Numbered from the stretch's first letter, positions 45,313 to 59,600 are shown. The stretch: 64,000 bases of DNA from Apium graveolens (GCF_009905375.1 NW_027417127.1:1-64000), one strand, 5' to 3'. Numbers and translations are program-made. The notes: generated from the sequence alone by a model not told the origin.

Positions 45313-45589
45313 TAAGATTTAGGGCAAACCCTGAATGTGATAGTCAGGGAGGACGCCATCAATGTAGAAGGAACCCATAACATAATGAAGTGGAAAATGA
45401 GGATTTAAAACATGTAGGATGACCCTGATTATGGGAGGATGAGAAAACATTTCATACTGAGAAAAAAGAAGTCGAGCAAGATAGGGAGAACCAGGATGGC
45501 ACTCCTATGGGGCAATTCATGGACCTGCCTAGACAGAACTTAGACTATTATCCCCAACCACCACCCTGAGGAAACAATGCGGTGAGAAA

Positions 45590-45800
45590 TTCTTTCAGGA
45601 CCTTTAAGTCGCTAAGCTCTCAGAGTTCCAAGGAACAAGCTTACCCAGTCGAGGCAAGAGCCTGGCTAAAGGAAATATAGGAATCATTTGAGATTCTAAA
45701 TGATTGACGAATCACAAAAGACTATTTTTGTCACTTACCCTCTTAAGAGAGAGACCACCCGCTGGGGAAAGGCCAAGGAAGGCACGGAGCAAGAGATTAT
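45590..45800 (+). pseudogene. Tekay gag capsid relic
   Basis: The frame contains VEARAWLKEI, then TAG (45678-45680), ESFEILND, then TGA (45705-45707). Both stops are present at the matching places in the sister element (52733-52735 and 52760-52762). The flanking 45313-45589 and 45801-46742 are decayed element sequence with no readable domain. Confidence 0.7.
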
Positions 45801-46737
45801 AGTAAACTGATTTAAGTTCAGTCAATTGTTTTCAGGAAAGTACTTCCCAAGGTTATGGAGATAGTGTAAAAGCTTTAGAGCCAGAACAAAGGCAGACGAG
45901 TATGATGAATTATGAATCTAAGTTGTAAAAGTTGTCAAGATTCGTTCTGAGGACACGAATCCAGAATGACGGGATGTTTGAAATCAATGCTTATGTTGTG
46001 TTGGTTCATGTAATGGTTGTAATAGAAATGAAAATAAAAGACTGAAAAAGGAAGGAGTATAAAGGGATATAAAGGAAATAGAGTTGAGAAGTGATAAGGG
46101 AGTTAGGTATGGGAAACCCTAAGAAACCCTTGCAATAAATATAGAGAAGTGTGTCATCATCAGCGCGATGGTGACTGATCATGAGATAAATTTAAGGTTT
46201 GAAGGCGTAGACGATACTTATAGTTAATTCCCTTGAAGTTGAGAGTATTCGATGAAACTTTGAGATAGATCGATGGATTAATAAGGAAACACGGATGGAC
46301 TGAGGAGACAGGATAACAAGAATTTAGGAAAATGGGATGAAGGAAGTGACCTTCAAGAATGTGAAGTGTAAGACCGGTGGCTTGATACCCAGAAAGGGAG
46401 ACGCCAGGTATGAAAGATATCCCAACATTGAGATGACTGTTGAGATAACAACAAAAGTAAATGAGGAATTATTAAGAAGAAGTTCACGTTGAACACGACC
46501 AATATCTTCCAGAATATCCCTGTTATCATTAACAAATTAGGAAAGAAAAGCGGGTAACCTTTGTTATCTTTTGAAGGCCATATGGGTTGACCTCAGTTTG
46601 AATAAGGATGCTATCATGAAATTGGTATAGACTATCGAGGTGGGAATGATTGAATAAGATAATATATCAAGGATATATGACTTGATTTATCCATGGAAGG
46701 ATGCAAGTACCTTTTTAAAGGTGGAATTAAGGATATA

Positions 46738-46742
46738 ACTTC
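46738..46742. repeat. Target site duplication, left copy (ACTTC)
   Basis: Matches 60867-60871 exactly and flanks the inner Tekay element. Confidence 0.9.
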
Positions 46743-49700
46743 TGTAATAACCCCAATTTTTGGGAAATTTTTGAAACCTTTATGAATAGTGTTTTTGCTG
46801 AATGAGAAAACTTTTCATGCCACACTATGTAGGGGTTCTGATATGGATATTCTGAGATTTTATGAGTACTCTATATGGTATATGAGTGTATGCAAAGATC
46901 GTCAGAATCCAATTCCGAACACTTTGATTTTTCCCGGAAATCCAATAAATACGGAAAGAATTGAGTATAAGGTAACAGGATGTAAAGGATTTAAATTAAA
47001 GGATTATAATAGAGGATCATAAAAAAAAGGAATATAATGTATTAAGAAAGGTTAAGGGAACCTAAGTAATAAGATCCTGGGTATGATTCTTCAAACGATA
47101 AACGAAAACGAAAGTTAAGCGAACCTTATAACAGATCAGCGGTCATTAGGCAAACAATTAGGAAGTTAATCAAAGGGATTAGAGAGGATGATGTCACCCA
47201 ACCAATGGGAAGAGGACAAGGAGGGAAAGATGACATCACATCATGACATAGGCATGACATGGGAAAGAAGGAGATGTGGTGGCTTTTTAACCACACAAAA
47301 ATCAAGGGCAAATAGGTAATTAACTAAAACAAACACAAAATCAAACCAACCAAGCCAAGCAAATCACTTTCATCAAAATCAAAAAGAAACCAAGGCATTG
47401 TTCTTCTTAGCTCTCGGCTTTTTACTATTACAAAGGGAGAAAAATTCAAAATCAAAGATCCAAGCTTCCTAAATTGGTGAGTTAATTCCCTAATCATCCT
47501 TATGCATAGTTAGGGCTATATCATGAGTTTAAGCCATCAATTCCTTCTCAATCTTCTTCATTTAATCAATGAAGAAGACAATGAATAGTGTTTTCAAGTT
47601 TTTAACTTGAAATTTTTCTTGATTTCCTTGAGGATCCAAGCATTCCTAAGACTTCTCAAAGCTTCTTAAGGCTTCCTAGCTCCTCCCACCACTTCAAGGA
47701 AGGTATATCATCTCCAAACCCTAGATTCCTATGTATTATAAGATGATTTTGATTAGTAGGGTGATATTGTAGCTTAATGTTTGTGATTTAGAGTTTGGGA
47801 TTGAAATGGTATTGAAATGGAATGGTAAATGTTGTTGTTTTGGTTAAAAGATTGTAGTATAGTTAAATTCAAGCTTAGGCATAAGTATGAATGTTAAAAT
47901 TGAATTGGTTGGGGCTGATATGAGGTGATAAGGATGGATGTTGGTTGTATGTTTGATTTGAGGTTGAATTGGGTTGGTTTTGAATGGTTTTAAATTGGGA
48001 AATCGCGTAAACATAGCCGTCGTAACGTCCGATTTTCTTTAGACTGTTTTTGTGCATAACTTTAGCACCCGAGAACCCCCTGCTAGATTATGATCATTGC
48101 CATGTTTAGATAGCTCATGTTACGAGCTTCGTTTTGATATGTAGTTCGTTCGATTCCGATGCACGGTTTAGGAGAAACGACCGTTTCAAGTAACGGCGTT
48201 TCGCGGACGAAACTTTTCCCCTCGCCTTACTTTGAAAACATAGGTTAAAGACCAAAAACGGTTAAGTAATGTATGAAACATTTATGGTAAGTGTGTTAGG
48301 CAGTTGGTAAGACACTCGCGAAGGAATCGCCTTAAAACTCGTAAAGGTTAAATTATTAAAAATGGTGGAGCCGAGGGTACTCGAGTGACTTAAGAGAATC
48401 AGTAAGCACAAAACGAGCGTTAGAGTCTGAGTTGGTTAGAGTATAGATTTACAAGTGACTTTGCTTTAATTCCAACTTACTTGTTGCTTATAGGTTACCA
48501 GACTCGTCCCGAGCCATTCATAACCCCCAGTCGCTCAGGCAAGTTTTCTACCTGTTATAACTGTTGTTGTGATGTATTTGTGTATATGCATGATCTTGCG
48601 TTAAATGCATATTTGTTATAGCAAATTCTTGCGATATATTGTAGCATGTTATATGGTATATATGCATGCCTGTTTCATTTTCTTGGATCATATATCTGTT
48701 GGTTAAAGTGCTTACAGTTGATAATACCTATGCTAGAGGATAGCGGTAATTTGCATATACCCTCAGTATAGGGACCCAAAGGTGAAAACATTTTCTAAAA
48801 CCGGGAGTCGAGGATCCCGAGTAGATTTTGTATATATGTATATATATATATATTTATATATATATGGTTATAGTTTTCAAAACTATTAATCGAATAAGGT
48901 TTATTCGATAACTTTATTTTATTATTGAATATTATTTCGAATATTCATCCGAGGACTTATGACTCCTTTATTTGATTATTGAATATTATTTCGAATATCC
49001 ATTCGAGGGATTATGACTCAGCTTATTATATTTATTGAATATTACTTGGATATTCATTCGAGGATGTATGACTCCTTTATTTTATGAATATTATTTATAA
49101 TATTCATTCAAGGTATTATGACTCCGCTTATTACTGAAATATATTCTTTATTTTATTAAAGAATAAGGTGTCAATAATCAAACTTATTTTCGATTATTCA
49201 AATAAAGATAGTACTTTCATATAAGTATATCTTTGGTTATTTAATATCCATTTCAAGTATAAGTTTTAATACTTCTACTTCGATTATTTTTATAAGGATT
49301 ATCTTTATGAGAATATTATTTAAATAATAATATTCAGAAATTTTCTAAATATATGGGGACTGATTTACTTCATTAAATCAGCTTTACTCCAAACACTCTT
49401 TAAAGTGTTTTCGAGTCTTCAAAATGATTTTTAAAAGTTAGAGCGGATCCCAAAACTCATTTTTATATTTAAGATCTTCCTTTGAAAAAGGGGATTTAAA
49501 TACTCGCTCAAAACATGAGGGATCCGGCTCTATGGTGTATTTTATATTCGCAACAAGGTTGCAGTTTTGGTAAATGAATTGATTACTTACCCAACGTTCG
49601 GGAAGTAAGTCCATCTATTGAGTCGGCATAAGCAACATGGGCTCAGTGGGCGTCCATGATAGTGTAAGTGGCTCAGTGGGAGTCCATCAAATTCATAAGT

Positions 49701-50908
49701 GGCTGAGTGGCAGTCCAGCATAAGGTCCTATTGTGGCCAGGGTGATGACCAGTGGGGAATTCGTCCATCTACTAGTAGAAAAGGTTACTTACGGGTATCT
49801 TTGCCTGATCAGCAAGATATCTGGTTTATGCCAAAATTCTTTTCCTTTCCAAAATTCATTGGATGTTTCAAACTCTGTTCATACTTCACATGACAGAGGT
49901 TTTCAGGAAATGTATAAAGGAAGATGTATATGTGGATATATTTATATATATATCAGAACTTAATGAAGTATATCATAACTTCATTTCCTTTAATAATATT
50001 TTAAAGATTTAATCTATTCAAATCTTGTCTTGTAGTCTCATCTATGTGATGAACTGTTGAAAGCTCATTATACTTTGAACAATGGTAGTTCAAGTAGCTT
50101 TATAAATGATATAAGTGTAGTGAAGTATTTGGTAACTTCATCTTTTAAACTTATATCTAGTTAATAATTTTCTTATGAATGACAAAGATTTTCAAAAAAG
50201 CGTTGAGACAAGGTTAGATATATGAGATCACCTTGCAACGATATTTTTTATACAGTTATACACTGGAACTCAGTGTGTATTATGCATGGAAGAAGACTTC
50301 CCATATTTTGAAAAGTATATATGTATATATACTGAATATTTTGTGACTTCATCACATTAAGATATCAAACTTGGTTCATTTCTTTTGACCAAGACTTTTA
50401 TGAGTACTATGAGAAGGCTCATATTGTTAATCATTATACACATTATTTTGGTGGGCTTGCTGCTCACCCTTGCTTTCTTCTTTCATCACACAACAACAGA
50501 TAGAAAAGATGAACAGGACTAAGCTCCCAATTCGCAGGCGGATAGGAAACATTCCGCAGTTTCCGGTAGGCGTGGATGTCGCTGTAGCTGAGGTAGGAAC
50601 TACCAATAGGCTAGGTTTTCAACTTATGATGTACCAGACTTATGTATAATTATGAATTGTAATAATGGAAAAGAAATGTAAATTTATTTAGAAACCTTTT
50701 TAGGGCGTATTGACATATAATTGTGGAATAAAACGACTTGTGTTATTTTTTTTAGTATTCATCTCTGAGACTATAACTTGTGGTGTGTGTGTGTACATTG
50801 TGGGGTCACAGTAAAGAGTAGTTGATTGTTTAATAAGATTGGGTGTTGTTAAGGGAAGTGGAACTCGTGACAACCCGGATCCCCGACCCCGGATTTGGGG
50901 GTGTTACA
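46743..50908 (+). repeat. 5' LTR of inner Tekay copy (4,166 bp)
   Basis: TGTAATAACCCC to GGGGGTGTTACA. By eye about 15 differences from the 3' LTR in the first 1.1 kb. The TA-rich run lies at about 48826-48866, and about four units of a 54 bp repeat at 48921-49140. Confidence 0.92.
48921..49140 (+). repeat. 54 bp tandem repeat in Tekay LTR (about 4 units)
   Basis: The unit contains TATTGAATATTATTTCGAAT, CATTCGAGGA and TTATGACTCC. About two units in the LTR at 42000, four here, and five in the 3' LTR at 58826. Confidence 0.85.
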
Positions 50909-50912
50909 GAAA

Positions 50913-50924
50913 TGGTATCAGAGC
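50913..50924 (+). promoter_or_regulatory. Primer binding site of inner Tekay copy
   Basis: TGGTATCAGAGC, 4 bp after the LTR end, identical to the one at 44042. Confidence 0.9.
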
Positions 50925-51095
50925 TAAGCGTTATAAACCTCAGAGATGATGTGACGTAAAGATAATAAGTTCACTAAGATAATAAGAACTCTTGCCAAGT
51001 TTATAGTCGGGCTACCTAACGTAGTACTAACAGTTAAAACCCTTACGGGAACCCTTATAAGTATCGTGATAGTAACATAGTTCGTTCTCGTATAG

Positions 51096-51944
51096 GGCAG
51101 CGGGGCACCGAATCCTGAGGTTCAGGAGCATCAGCATGAGGATGTTTTATTACAAGTTGGAGATCAAATTGTGAATCCGATAGAGTACCCCAATGAGGGA
51201 CCGGATGAGGTTCAGATTGAGAATGTTGTGGTTGAGGATGTTATTCCGGAAAGGATTGTGGCTGAGGAGGATCTCATGGAGGATCCTGATGAGAATGAAG
51301 AGAGGACCACTGAGGAATTGATGACCGTAGTCAGGGCGACTACCAGAACAAGAATGGCCGCGAGGGTGGCACTAGAGGATGAAGAGTTACCAAGGGCACA
51401 AAGGTTAATGAGGGCAGAAGGAGTGGGGCCTTCCACGACACCAATTATACCAGTATCAGACCCTCTTCCAGAGGTTTCTGTAGACATCCATGAGGTTCCA
51501 CCAATTCCTGTTCCCTCCACTGTACAGAGCCCAGCACATACTGAGGAAATGCCACCTTTATCTCCTGCACCATTGTCACCTGATACCGTGCTTGGTTATC
51601 TGTTTGGATCTCCTGGGACTGCACCACCTGCACCCCATGGACTGCTAGATGCTACCACTCAGGCTTCTCTTATCGCTGATTATCATATGAATTTGGGTGG
51701 CCTGTCAGAGGCCCAGAATGTTAGGAGTGATCTGTTGGATCGACTTACTGCACCAAGGATTGAGGGTGGGATACTTCCGGCAGGATTAGCGTATAGCATG
51801 GAAAGGATTGACGCTACCACCCGTGTTACAGCTAGAGGCCATCTTGAGGGTCAGGTTGATCCAGCTCTACTTGCGACTATCTTAGACCTCATCACCTCTG
51901 TGATGGAGCAGGTTAGGGATATCGTGCGTGCTCGCATCTCTTAA
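51096..51944 (+). CDS. Gag-like N-terminal ORF of the inner Tekay copy, up to 282 codons, no ATG
   Basis: Open from after TAG 51093-51095 to TAA at 51942-51944; the first start-like codon commonly used would be GTG 51171. The N-terminal third is acidic, the middle Pro-rich (residues near PPIPVPSTVQSP). The C-terminal part is helix-like, with DLLDRLTAPRIEGG and TSVMEQVRDIVRARIS. It occupies the position of the Tekay gag N-terminus (compare 44226) but lacks the capsid and zinc knuckle. It is the only long open frame left in this element. Confidence 0.55.
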   Translation, partial: GSGAPNPEVQEHQHEDVLLQVGDQIVNPIEYPNEGPDEVQIENVVVEDVIPERIVAEEDLMEDPDENEERTTEELMTVVRATTRTRMAARVALEDEELPRAQRLMRAEGVGPSTTPIIPVSDPLPEVSVDIHEVPPIPVPSTVQSPAHTEEMPPLSPAPLSPDTVLGYLFGSPGTAPPAPHGLLDATTQASLIADYHMNLGGLSEAQNVRSDLLDRLTAPRIEGGILPAGLAYSMERIDATTRVTARGHLEGQVDPALLATILDLITSVMEQVRDIVRARIS

Positions 51945-54900
51945 TCCATGGTAGTGTGCAGAGCCAGAGCAATCAAACAAGGGTTTCACGTAGCACCGCT
52001 TTTGGAGGATTAGCCTAAGTTACGGATGATTAGTTTTAATGACTAGATGATTATCTATGATAATACCTTTGGGATAGAAGCGATCAGATCAAATGATGTA
52101 ATTCTCTTTAATGTGTTCAGTTGTTGTACCCTCGAACAAATGGTTATGTATATATTCGTTAATTTCAGTTCATATCAGTTTGTTGTGATAAGATCACATT
52201 GTTAATTGCTCTATTAACACTTAAGAGAGTGTCATGAAGTTTATAGAACTTGAGAATTCATAATTCGCAATCGTGCAAGGACTGAACGAGGGAAAAACTT
52301 AAGCAAAGTAAGTAAGACAAATATTCAGAGATTCTCAAAAATTTTCCAAGTAATATGCCCCCACAAGGAATAAGATTAGGGGCAAAGCTTGAATGTGATA
52401 ATCAGGGAGGTCGCAATTAAGATATAAAGAACCCGGAATATAATAAAGTGAAAAATGAAGATTTAAATTAAAAGATGACCCCAATTATGGGGAGTAGGAA
52501 GAAATATTTAGACTAAGAAAGCAAAAGTCGAGCGAGATAAGGAGACCCGAGATGGTACTCCTATACGGAAATTCATGGACCTTTCTAAACAGAACTTATA
52601 TTTTATTCCCAACCACCACCTTGAGGAAATAATGTGGTGTGAAATTCTTTCAGGACCTTTAAGTCGCTAAGCTCTCAGAGTTCCAAGGAATAAGCTGACC
52701 CAGTCGAGGCAAGAGCCTGGCTAAAGGAAATATAGGAATCATTTGAGATTCTAAATGATTGACGAACCACAAAAGACTATTTTTGTCACTTACCCTCCTA
52801 AGAGAGAGACCACCCGCTGGTGAAAGACCAAGAAAGGCACGGAGCCAGAGGTTAGAATAAACTGATTTAAGTTCAGTCAATTGTTTTCGGGAAAGTAATT
52901 CCCAAAGATAAGGAGATAGTGTAAAAGCTTTGGAGCTAGAACAAAAGTGGATGAGTATGATGAATTATGAATCTAAGTTGTAAAAGTTATCAAGATTCGT
53001 TCTGAGGACACGAATCCAGAATGACGGGATGTTTGGAATCAATACTAATGTTGTGTTAGTTCATGAAATAATGATAAGAGAAAGGAATATAAAGGCAATA
53101 GAGTTTGAGGAATGATAAGGGAGTCGGGTATGAGGAAACCCTAAAGACTCGTAGCAATAGAAATAGAAAAGAATGTAATCGTCAGGATGAGGGTGATTCA
53201 CCATGAGTTAAAGTTGATGATTGAAGGAATAAGAGATACACATATTTTATCCCCTGTAAGTTGGGGGGATTCAAGGAAACCTTTAAATAGTTTGAAGGAT
53301 AAATAATAAGACGCGGATAGACTAAGGAGACAAGAAAGTAAGAAAGTAGGAAAATTGGATGAAGGAAGTGACCTTCAATAATGTGAAATGTAAGACTGGT
53401 GGCTCGATACCCAGAAAGGGAGACGCCAGGTATGAGAGGTATTCCAACATTGAGATGACTGTTGAGATAAACAACAAAAGTAAATAAGGAATTATTAAGA
53501 AGAAGTTCACGTTGAACATGACCAATATCTTCCAGAACATCCATGTTATCATTACCAAATCAGGAAAGAAAAGCGGATGACCATTGTTATCTTATGGAGG
53601 CCATATGGATTGACCTCAATTTGAATAAGGATGCTATTATGAAGTTAGGTATAGACTATCGAGGTGGGAATGATGAATAAGATAATCTATCAAGGATATA
53701 TGACTTGATTTATCCATGGATGGATGCAGGTACCTTTTAAAGGTAAATTAAGGATAGAACATCGGTAACTTAAAATGAATCCTAGGGGAATGCATAAAGG
53801 TTGGCATTTCACCCTTAATAGGGACAGTATGAGTTTTGATAGTATGATTTGGAAAGGGTTAAGGTAACAACAACCTTTAAGAATCAGTGGAGAAATTTTT
53901 CAGAAGTATATAGACAATGGTTCTAGTAATAGTAAATGGTATTTTGATATGCCCTATATCTAGGGAATACAGAAGGAACGATTGAAGGATAACCTTAGAG
54001 GTTTTATAAGGAGAAAGGTAATATTCAAAATTCTCAAGAATAGAAATGTTGATAAAGGAAATATGACGTAATTATAATGTTGCCAAGTGGGGCACGTGTT
54101 AAACCACGAGAAAGTATGGATCAAACCAGTAATGGTCAAAATTGTTCAGGGCAATTAGGACTTAAGATAAAAGATGTTCTAATTATGATTGAGAGTCAGT
54201 CATGACAGTGATTAACCTCTAAAGACTGAGGGGATAACTTATGGAAAAATGGTAAAAAAAAAAATTTACTCATCAGATTTTAAGGAAAGCATTTTCACAT
54301 AAGCTGTGATTGAAATAAGGTAGAAAATTTATTTGGAGGTGGTTAAAATGACATTGACTGTAAGAAAATTTTACTATCAGGAAAGGCCAAAGAGGTGGCT
54401 GACACTTTAAAGGTAAGAGGATAATTATTGGCGCTTATGCCAAAGGAATACAGTGATAATGGTTACAGCTATGAAGGTTGTATTATGGTTTGGAAGATTG
54501 ACATTCCTCCTGATGACTGTGCAATATCCAACCGTAATAGTAGTTGGTAAAGGTTAAATTCGTGTAATCACCATGAGCGGGCTATCTATCTCAGAAGATA
54601 CTATCTTGAGATAATCCAGGATCATGTTTCAAAAAGGACTAGATGAACCCTTGAGTTAAGTCTTCTATTTAGGGCGTATGATTAAGAATGGTATTAACCT
54701 GCTATCGTTGCTTTGATTGAAACTCTTCTGCACTTTTATCTGCTTCATGTCATGTATGTATGTCAGGATCATGAGTGTTCTTCATGAATCATGAATGGTG
54801 ATTATGTTACCTCCCTAGAAGGATTTGATACGACATGTATGGACTCCGTAGGGTTAGATATTAAGATTTTATGGAAAAGTGAATGACGACAGTAGGTCAG

Positions 54901-55863
54901 TGGTGGACCATAGTAATGCAGTAATGATTCCGTGAGTAATGAGTTGATTACAACCGCGAGAGTTGTATTAGAATGGGTGTTGAGATTGAGTACCACTAAT
55001 CGGGTCATGGTAGTGTATAAGTTATCATTGATAGAACATTGATAGACTAATTAAGTCGATTATCTACCTATGATATATTTATTCCTTCTTATCCATAAAG
55101 AGTAGTATTACCCATACGAAGAAGGTTGCGGTATAGAAATGGGTTCTAGTAACGATGAGGTCTAGAATGAGATCCCAGATTCGATTTTCGATATCGAGGG
55201 AGTTTTAAAGGTGATTGTGTATAAGCTCGAGGAAGAGCATGGGTCCATAGAATGATGGACGGGATAGCGAAAATATTTAGGCATGTGAAATACGATGCTA
55301 TAATACTCGATGTTTATATAAATACATATATGTTTTGTTCTCCTATGACAAACCTCTATAGTTCAGAGGTAGATTCCAAGCCAGATATTTTATGGCAATA
55401 TTTTTTTACATATATATACAATTCTCTTCAGTTTGCTCTTTTCTCTTCTTTTCATTTCATGTAAGCTGAGAAGAACAACCCTTCCAGAAGGGGAGGTATT
55501 GCCGAATGACTATCTATCTGTGTGATAGAAGCCTAGTAGGATACCATCTATTGTTTAATTGCTTGTCAAGTACTAAAGGCTGGCCACCTTCTGTACTAAC
55601 TATGCGATATAACAAGTGTTCATGATCATAGTGATCTCTCAACAAATTCCTTTACTTCTATATGATTGATTAAGCTTCCAAAGATAGAAGCAGCTGAAAA
55701 AGGAGTAGTAAAGTTATGGTGGTATTCAGAATGGAAACACGTTCGTGATACTAAGGTTGACGTGGTTATTAAAAGGTTATAGAACGCTAACGAGCAAAAG
55801 TGTAACCAGTATAATATTATGTACGGAAGAGAGTAACGACTACGAACTGGAAAAGGATGGGTA
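51945..55863 (+). pseudogene. Decayed internal region of the inner Tekay copy
   Basis: Only fragments are readable. A gag capsid piece lies at about 52650-52830, with the stops TAG 52733-52735 and TGA 52760-52762 shared with the outer copy. An eroded end of RNase H is near 54380-54420. The block 53755-54345 aligns with 60867-61441. No other domain is recognised. Confidence 0.6.
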
Positions 55864-56637
55864 GTGAGAAGCAAAAGATATAATGCTAGAAGCTATGACG
55901 AGAGCCGGTGCAATAGACTTGAAAGAATTTGGAATGATCACTTAACGCAGATTAAGTTATCTCACGATAATCGATCGTATGTTAGTATCGAGGTATCTCC
56001 TTATGAGATCCTTGAGGGAAGACAATGTCGATCTCCCTTATGTTAGGATGAAGTTGTAGAGCGCAAGATGCTCGGACCCGCAGTAGTCCAAAGGACCAAG
56101 GATATAATAGATCTAATCAGAGGACGGCTGGTAGTAGCCCAAGATGGACATAAGAAGTATGTTGAATTGACACGAAAGGACAAAGAATAGGAAGTAGGGG
56201 ACCTAGTGTTGTTATAGGTATTCCCTTGGAAAGGAAGGATGAGGTTCGAAAAAAAAAATGAAAGCTAAGTCCACGAATTGTTGGACCCTTGGATATATTA
56301 AGACATATTGGGAAGTTAGCATACGAGCTAGCCCTACCCCCGAACCTGTAGCAAGTTCATAACGTGTTCCACGTATCAATGTTAAGGAAGTGTAATTCGG
56401 ATGCCAGACAAATAGGGGCATAGGAGCGCATAGACATGCAACCAGACGTAACCTATATGGAGCAACCAGAAAGGGTATAGATTAAGAAGGAACGAGTGCT
56501 TAGGAGAAGGGTTATCAAACTAGTAAGAGTTTGATGGTAGAACCCCAATGTGGGAAAATTGACTTGAGAGTTAGAAAGTGCAATACTAAGAAAGTATCCC
56601 TATTCATTTCTATCTGATTCCAGGACGGAATCCTTTT
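55864..56637 (+). pseudogene. Tekay integrase C-terminal and chromodomain relic
   Basis: It reads as the end of integrase (IEVSPYEILEGRQCRSPLC, then KKYVELTRKDKE, EVGDLVLL) and a broken chromodomain (KERVLRRRVIKLVRV). There are many stops after 56040. It lies directly before the polypurine tract, so the 3' end keeps the normal order. The window's left edge carries the intact equivalent of the last part (3-134). Confidence 0.78.
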
Positions 56638-56650
56638 AAGGAGGGGAGAC
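56638..56650 (+). promoter_or_regulatory. Polypurine tract of inner Tekay copy
   Basis: AAGGAGGGGAGAC directly before the LTR start at 56651. Confidence 0.85.
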
Positions 56651-59600
56651 TGTAATAACCCCAATTTTTGGGAAATTTTTGAAACCTTTATGAATAGTGT
56701 TTTTGCTGAATGAGAAAACTTTTCATGCCACACTATGTAGGGGTTCTGATATGGATATTCTGAGATTTTATGAGTACTCTATATGGTATATGAGTGTATG
56801 CAAAGATCGTCAGAATCCAATTCCGAACACTTTGATTTTTCCCGGAAATCCAATAAATACGGAAAGAATTGAGTATAAGGTAACATGATGTAAAGGATTT
56901 AAATTAAAGGATTGTAATAGAGGATCATAAAAAAAAGGAATATAATGTATTAAGAAAGGTTAAGGGAACCTAAGTAATAAGATCCCGGGTATGATCCTTC
57001 AAACGATAAACGAAAATGAAAGTTAAGCGAACCGTATAACAGATCAGCGGTCATTAGGCAAACAATTAGGAAGTTAATCAAAGGGATTAGAGAGGATGAT
57101 GTCACCCAACCAATGGGAAGAGGACAAGGAGGGAAAGATGACATCACATCATGACATAGGCATGATATGGGAAGGAAGAAGATGTGGTGGCTTTTTAACC
57201 ACACAAAAATCAAGGGCAAATAGGTAATTAACTAAAACAAACACAAAATCAAACCAACCAAGCCAAGCAAATCACTTTCATCAAAATCAAAAAGAAACCA
57301 AGGCATTGTTCTTCTTAGCTCTCGGCTTTTTACTATTGCAAAGGGAGAAAAATTCAAAATCAAAGATCCAAGCTTCCTAAATTAGTGAGTTAATTCCCTA
57401 ATCATCCTTATGCATAGTTAGGGCTATATCATGAGTTTAAGCCATCAATTCCTTCTCAATCTTCTTCATTTAATCAATGAAGAAGACAATGAATAGTGTT
57501 TTCAAGTTTTTAACTTGAAATTTTTCTTGATTTCCTTGAAGATCCAAGCATTCCTAAGACTTCTCAAAGCTTCTTAAGGCTTCCTAGCTCCTCCCACCAC
57601 TTCAAGGAAGGTATATCATCTCCAAACCCTAGATTCCTATGTATTATAAGATGATTTTTATTAGTAGGGTGATATTGTAGCTTAATTTTTGTGATTTAGA
57701 GTTTGGGATTGAAATGGTATTGAAATAGAATGGTAAATGTTGTTGTTTTGGTTAAAAGATTGTAGTATAGTTAAATTCAAGCTTAGGCATAAGTATGAAT
57801 GTTAAAATTGAATTGGTTGGGGCTGATATGAGGTGATAAGGATGGATGTTGGTTGTATGTTTGATTTGAGGTTGAATTGGGTTGGTTTTGAATGGTTTTA
57901 AATTGGGAAATCGCGTAAACATAGCCATCGTAACGTCCGATTTTCCTTAGACTGTTTTTGTGCATAACATTAGGACCCGAGAACCCCCTGCTAGATTATG
58001 ATCATTGCCATGTTTAGATAGCTCATGTTACGAGCTTCGTTTTGATATGTAGTTCGTTCGATTCCGATGCACGGTTTAGGAGAAACGACCGTTTCAAGTA
58101 ACGGCATTTCGCGAACGAAACTTTTCCCCTCGCCTTACTTTGAAAACATAGGTTAAAGACCAAAAAGGGTTAAGTAATGTATGAAACATTTATGGTAAGT
58201 GTGTTAAGCAGTTGGTAAGACACTCGCGAAGGAATCGCCTTAAAACTCGTAAAGGTTAAATTATTAAAAATGGTGGAGCCGAGGGTACTCGAGTGACTTA
58301 AGAGAATCAGTAAGCACAAAACGAGCATTAGAGTCTGAGTTGGTTAGAGTATAGATTTACAAGTGACTTTGCTTTAATTCCAACTTACTTGTTGCTTATA
58401 GGTTACCAGACTCGTCCCGAGCCATTCGTAACCCCCAGTCGCTCAGGCAAGTTTTCTACCCGTTATAACTATTGTTGTGATGTATTTGTGTATATGCATG
58501 ATCTTGCGTTAAATGCATATTTGTTATAGCAAATTCTTGCGATATATTGTAGCATGTTATATGGTATATATGCATTCCTGTTTCATATTCTTGGATCATA
58601 TATCTGTTGGTTAAAGTGCTTACAGTTGATAATACCTATGCTAGAGGATAGCGGTAATTTGCATATACCCTTAGTATAGGGACCCAAAGGTGAAAACATT
58701 TTCTAAAACCGGGAGTCGAGGATCCCGAGTAGATTTTGTATATATGTATATATATATATATATTTATATATATATGGTTATAGTTTTCAAAACTATTAAT
58801 CGAATAAGGTTTATTCGATAACTTTATTTTATTATTGAATATTATTTCGAATATTCATCCGAGTACTTATGACTCCTTTATTTTATTATTGAATATTATT
58901 TCGAATATTCATCCGAGGACTTATGACTCCTTTATTTGATTATTGAATATTATTTCGAATATCCATTCGAGGGCTTATGACTCAGCTTATTATATTTATT
59001 GAATATTACTTGGATATTCATTCAAGGATGTATGACTCCTTTATTTTATGAATATTATTTATAATATTCATTCAAGGTATTATGACTCCGCTTATTACTG
59101 AAATATATTCTTTATTTTATTAAAGAATAAGGTGTCAATAATCAAACTTATTTTCGATTATTCAAATAAAGATAATACTTTCATATAAGTATATCTTTGG
59201 TTATTTAATATCCATTTCAAGTATAAGTTTTAATACTTCTACTTCGATTATTTTTATAAGGATTATCTTTATGAGAATATTATTTAAATAATAATATTCA
59301 GACATTTTCTAAATATATGGGGACTGATTTACTTCATTAAATCGCTTTACTCCAAACACTCTTTAAAGTGTTTTCGAGTCTTCAAAATGATTTTTAAAAG
59401 TTAGAGCGGATCCCAAAACTCATTAATATATTTAAGATCTTCCTTTGAAAAAGGGGATTTAAATACTTGCTCAAAACCTGAGGGATCCGGCTCTATGGTG
59501 TATTTTATATTCGCAACAAGGTTGCAGTTTTGGTAAATGAATTGATTACTTACCCAACGTTCGGGAAGTAAGTCCATCTATTGAGTCAGCATAAGCAACA

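Noticed and set aside
46789..47022. 77-codon ORF repeated at 56697 in the Tekay LTRs
   Set aside because: It is repeated only because both LTRs are copies. It is shorter in the second copy and absent as a frame from the outer LTR at 39875, so there is no sign of selection.
48826..48866. TA-rich run as a possible replication or matrix attachment element
   Set aside because: It is an ordinary microsatellite present at the same place in all three related LTRs, with variable length.
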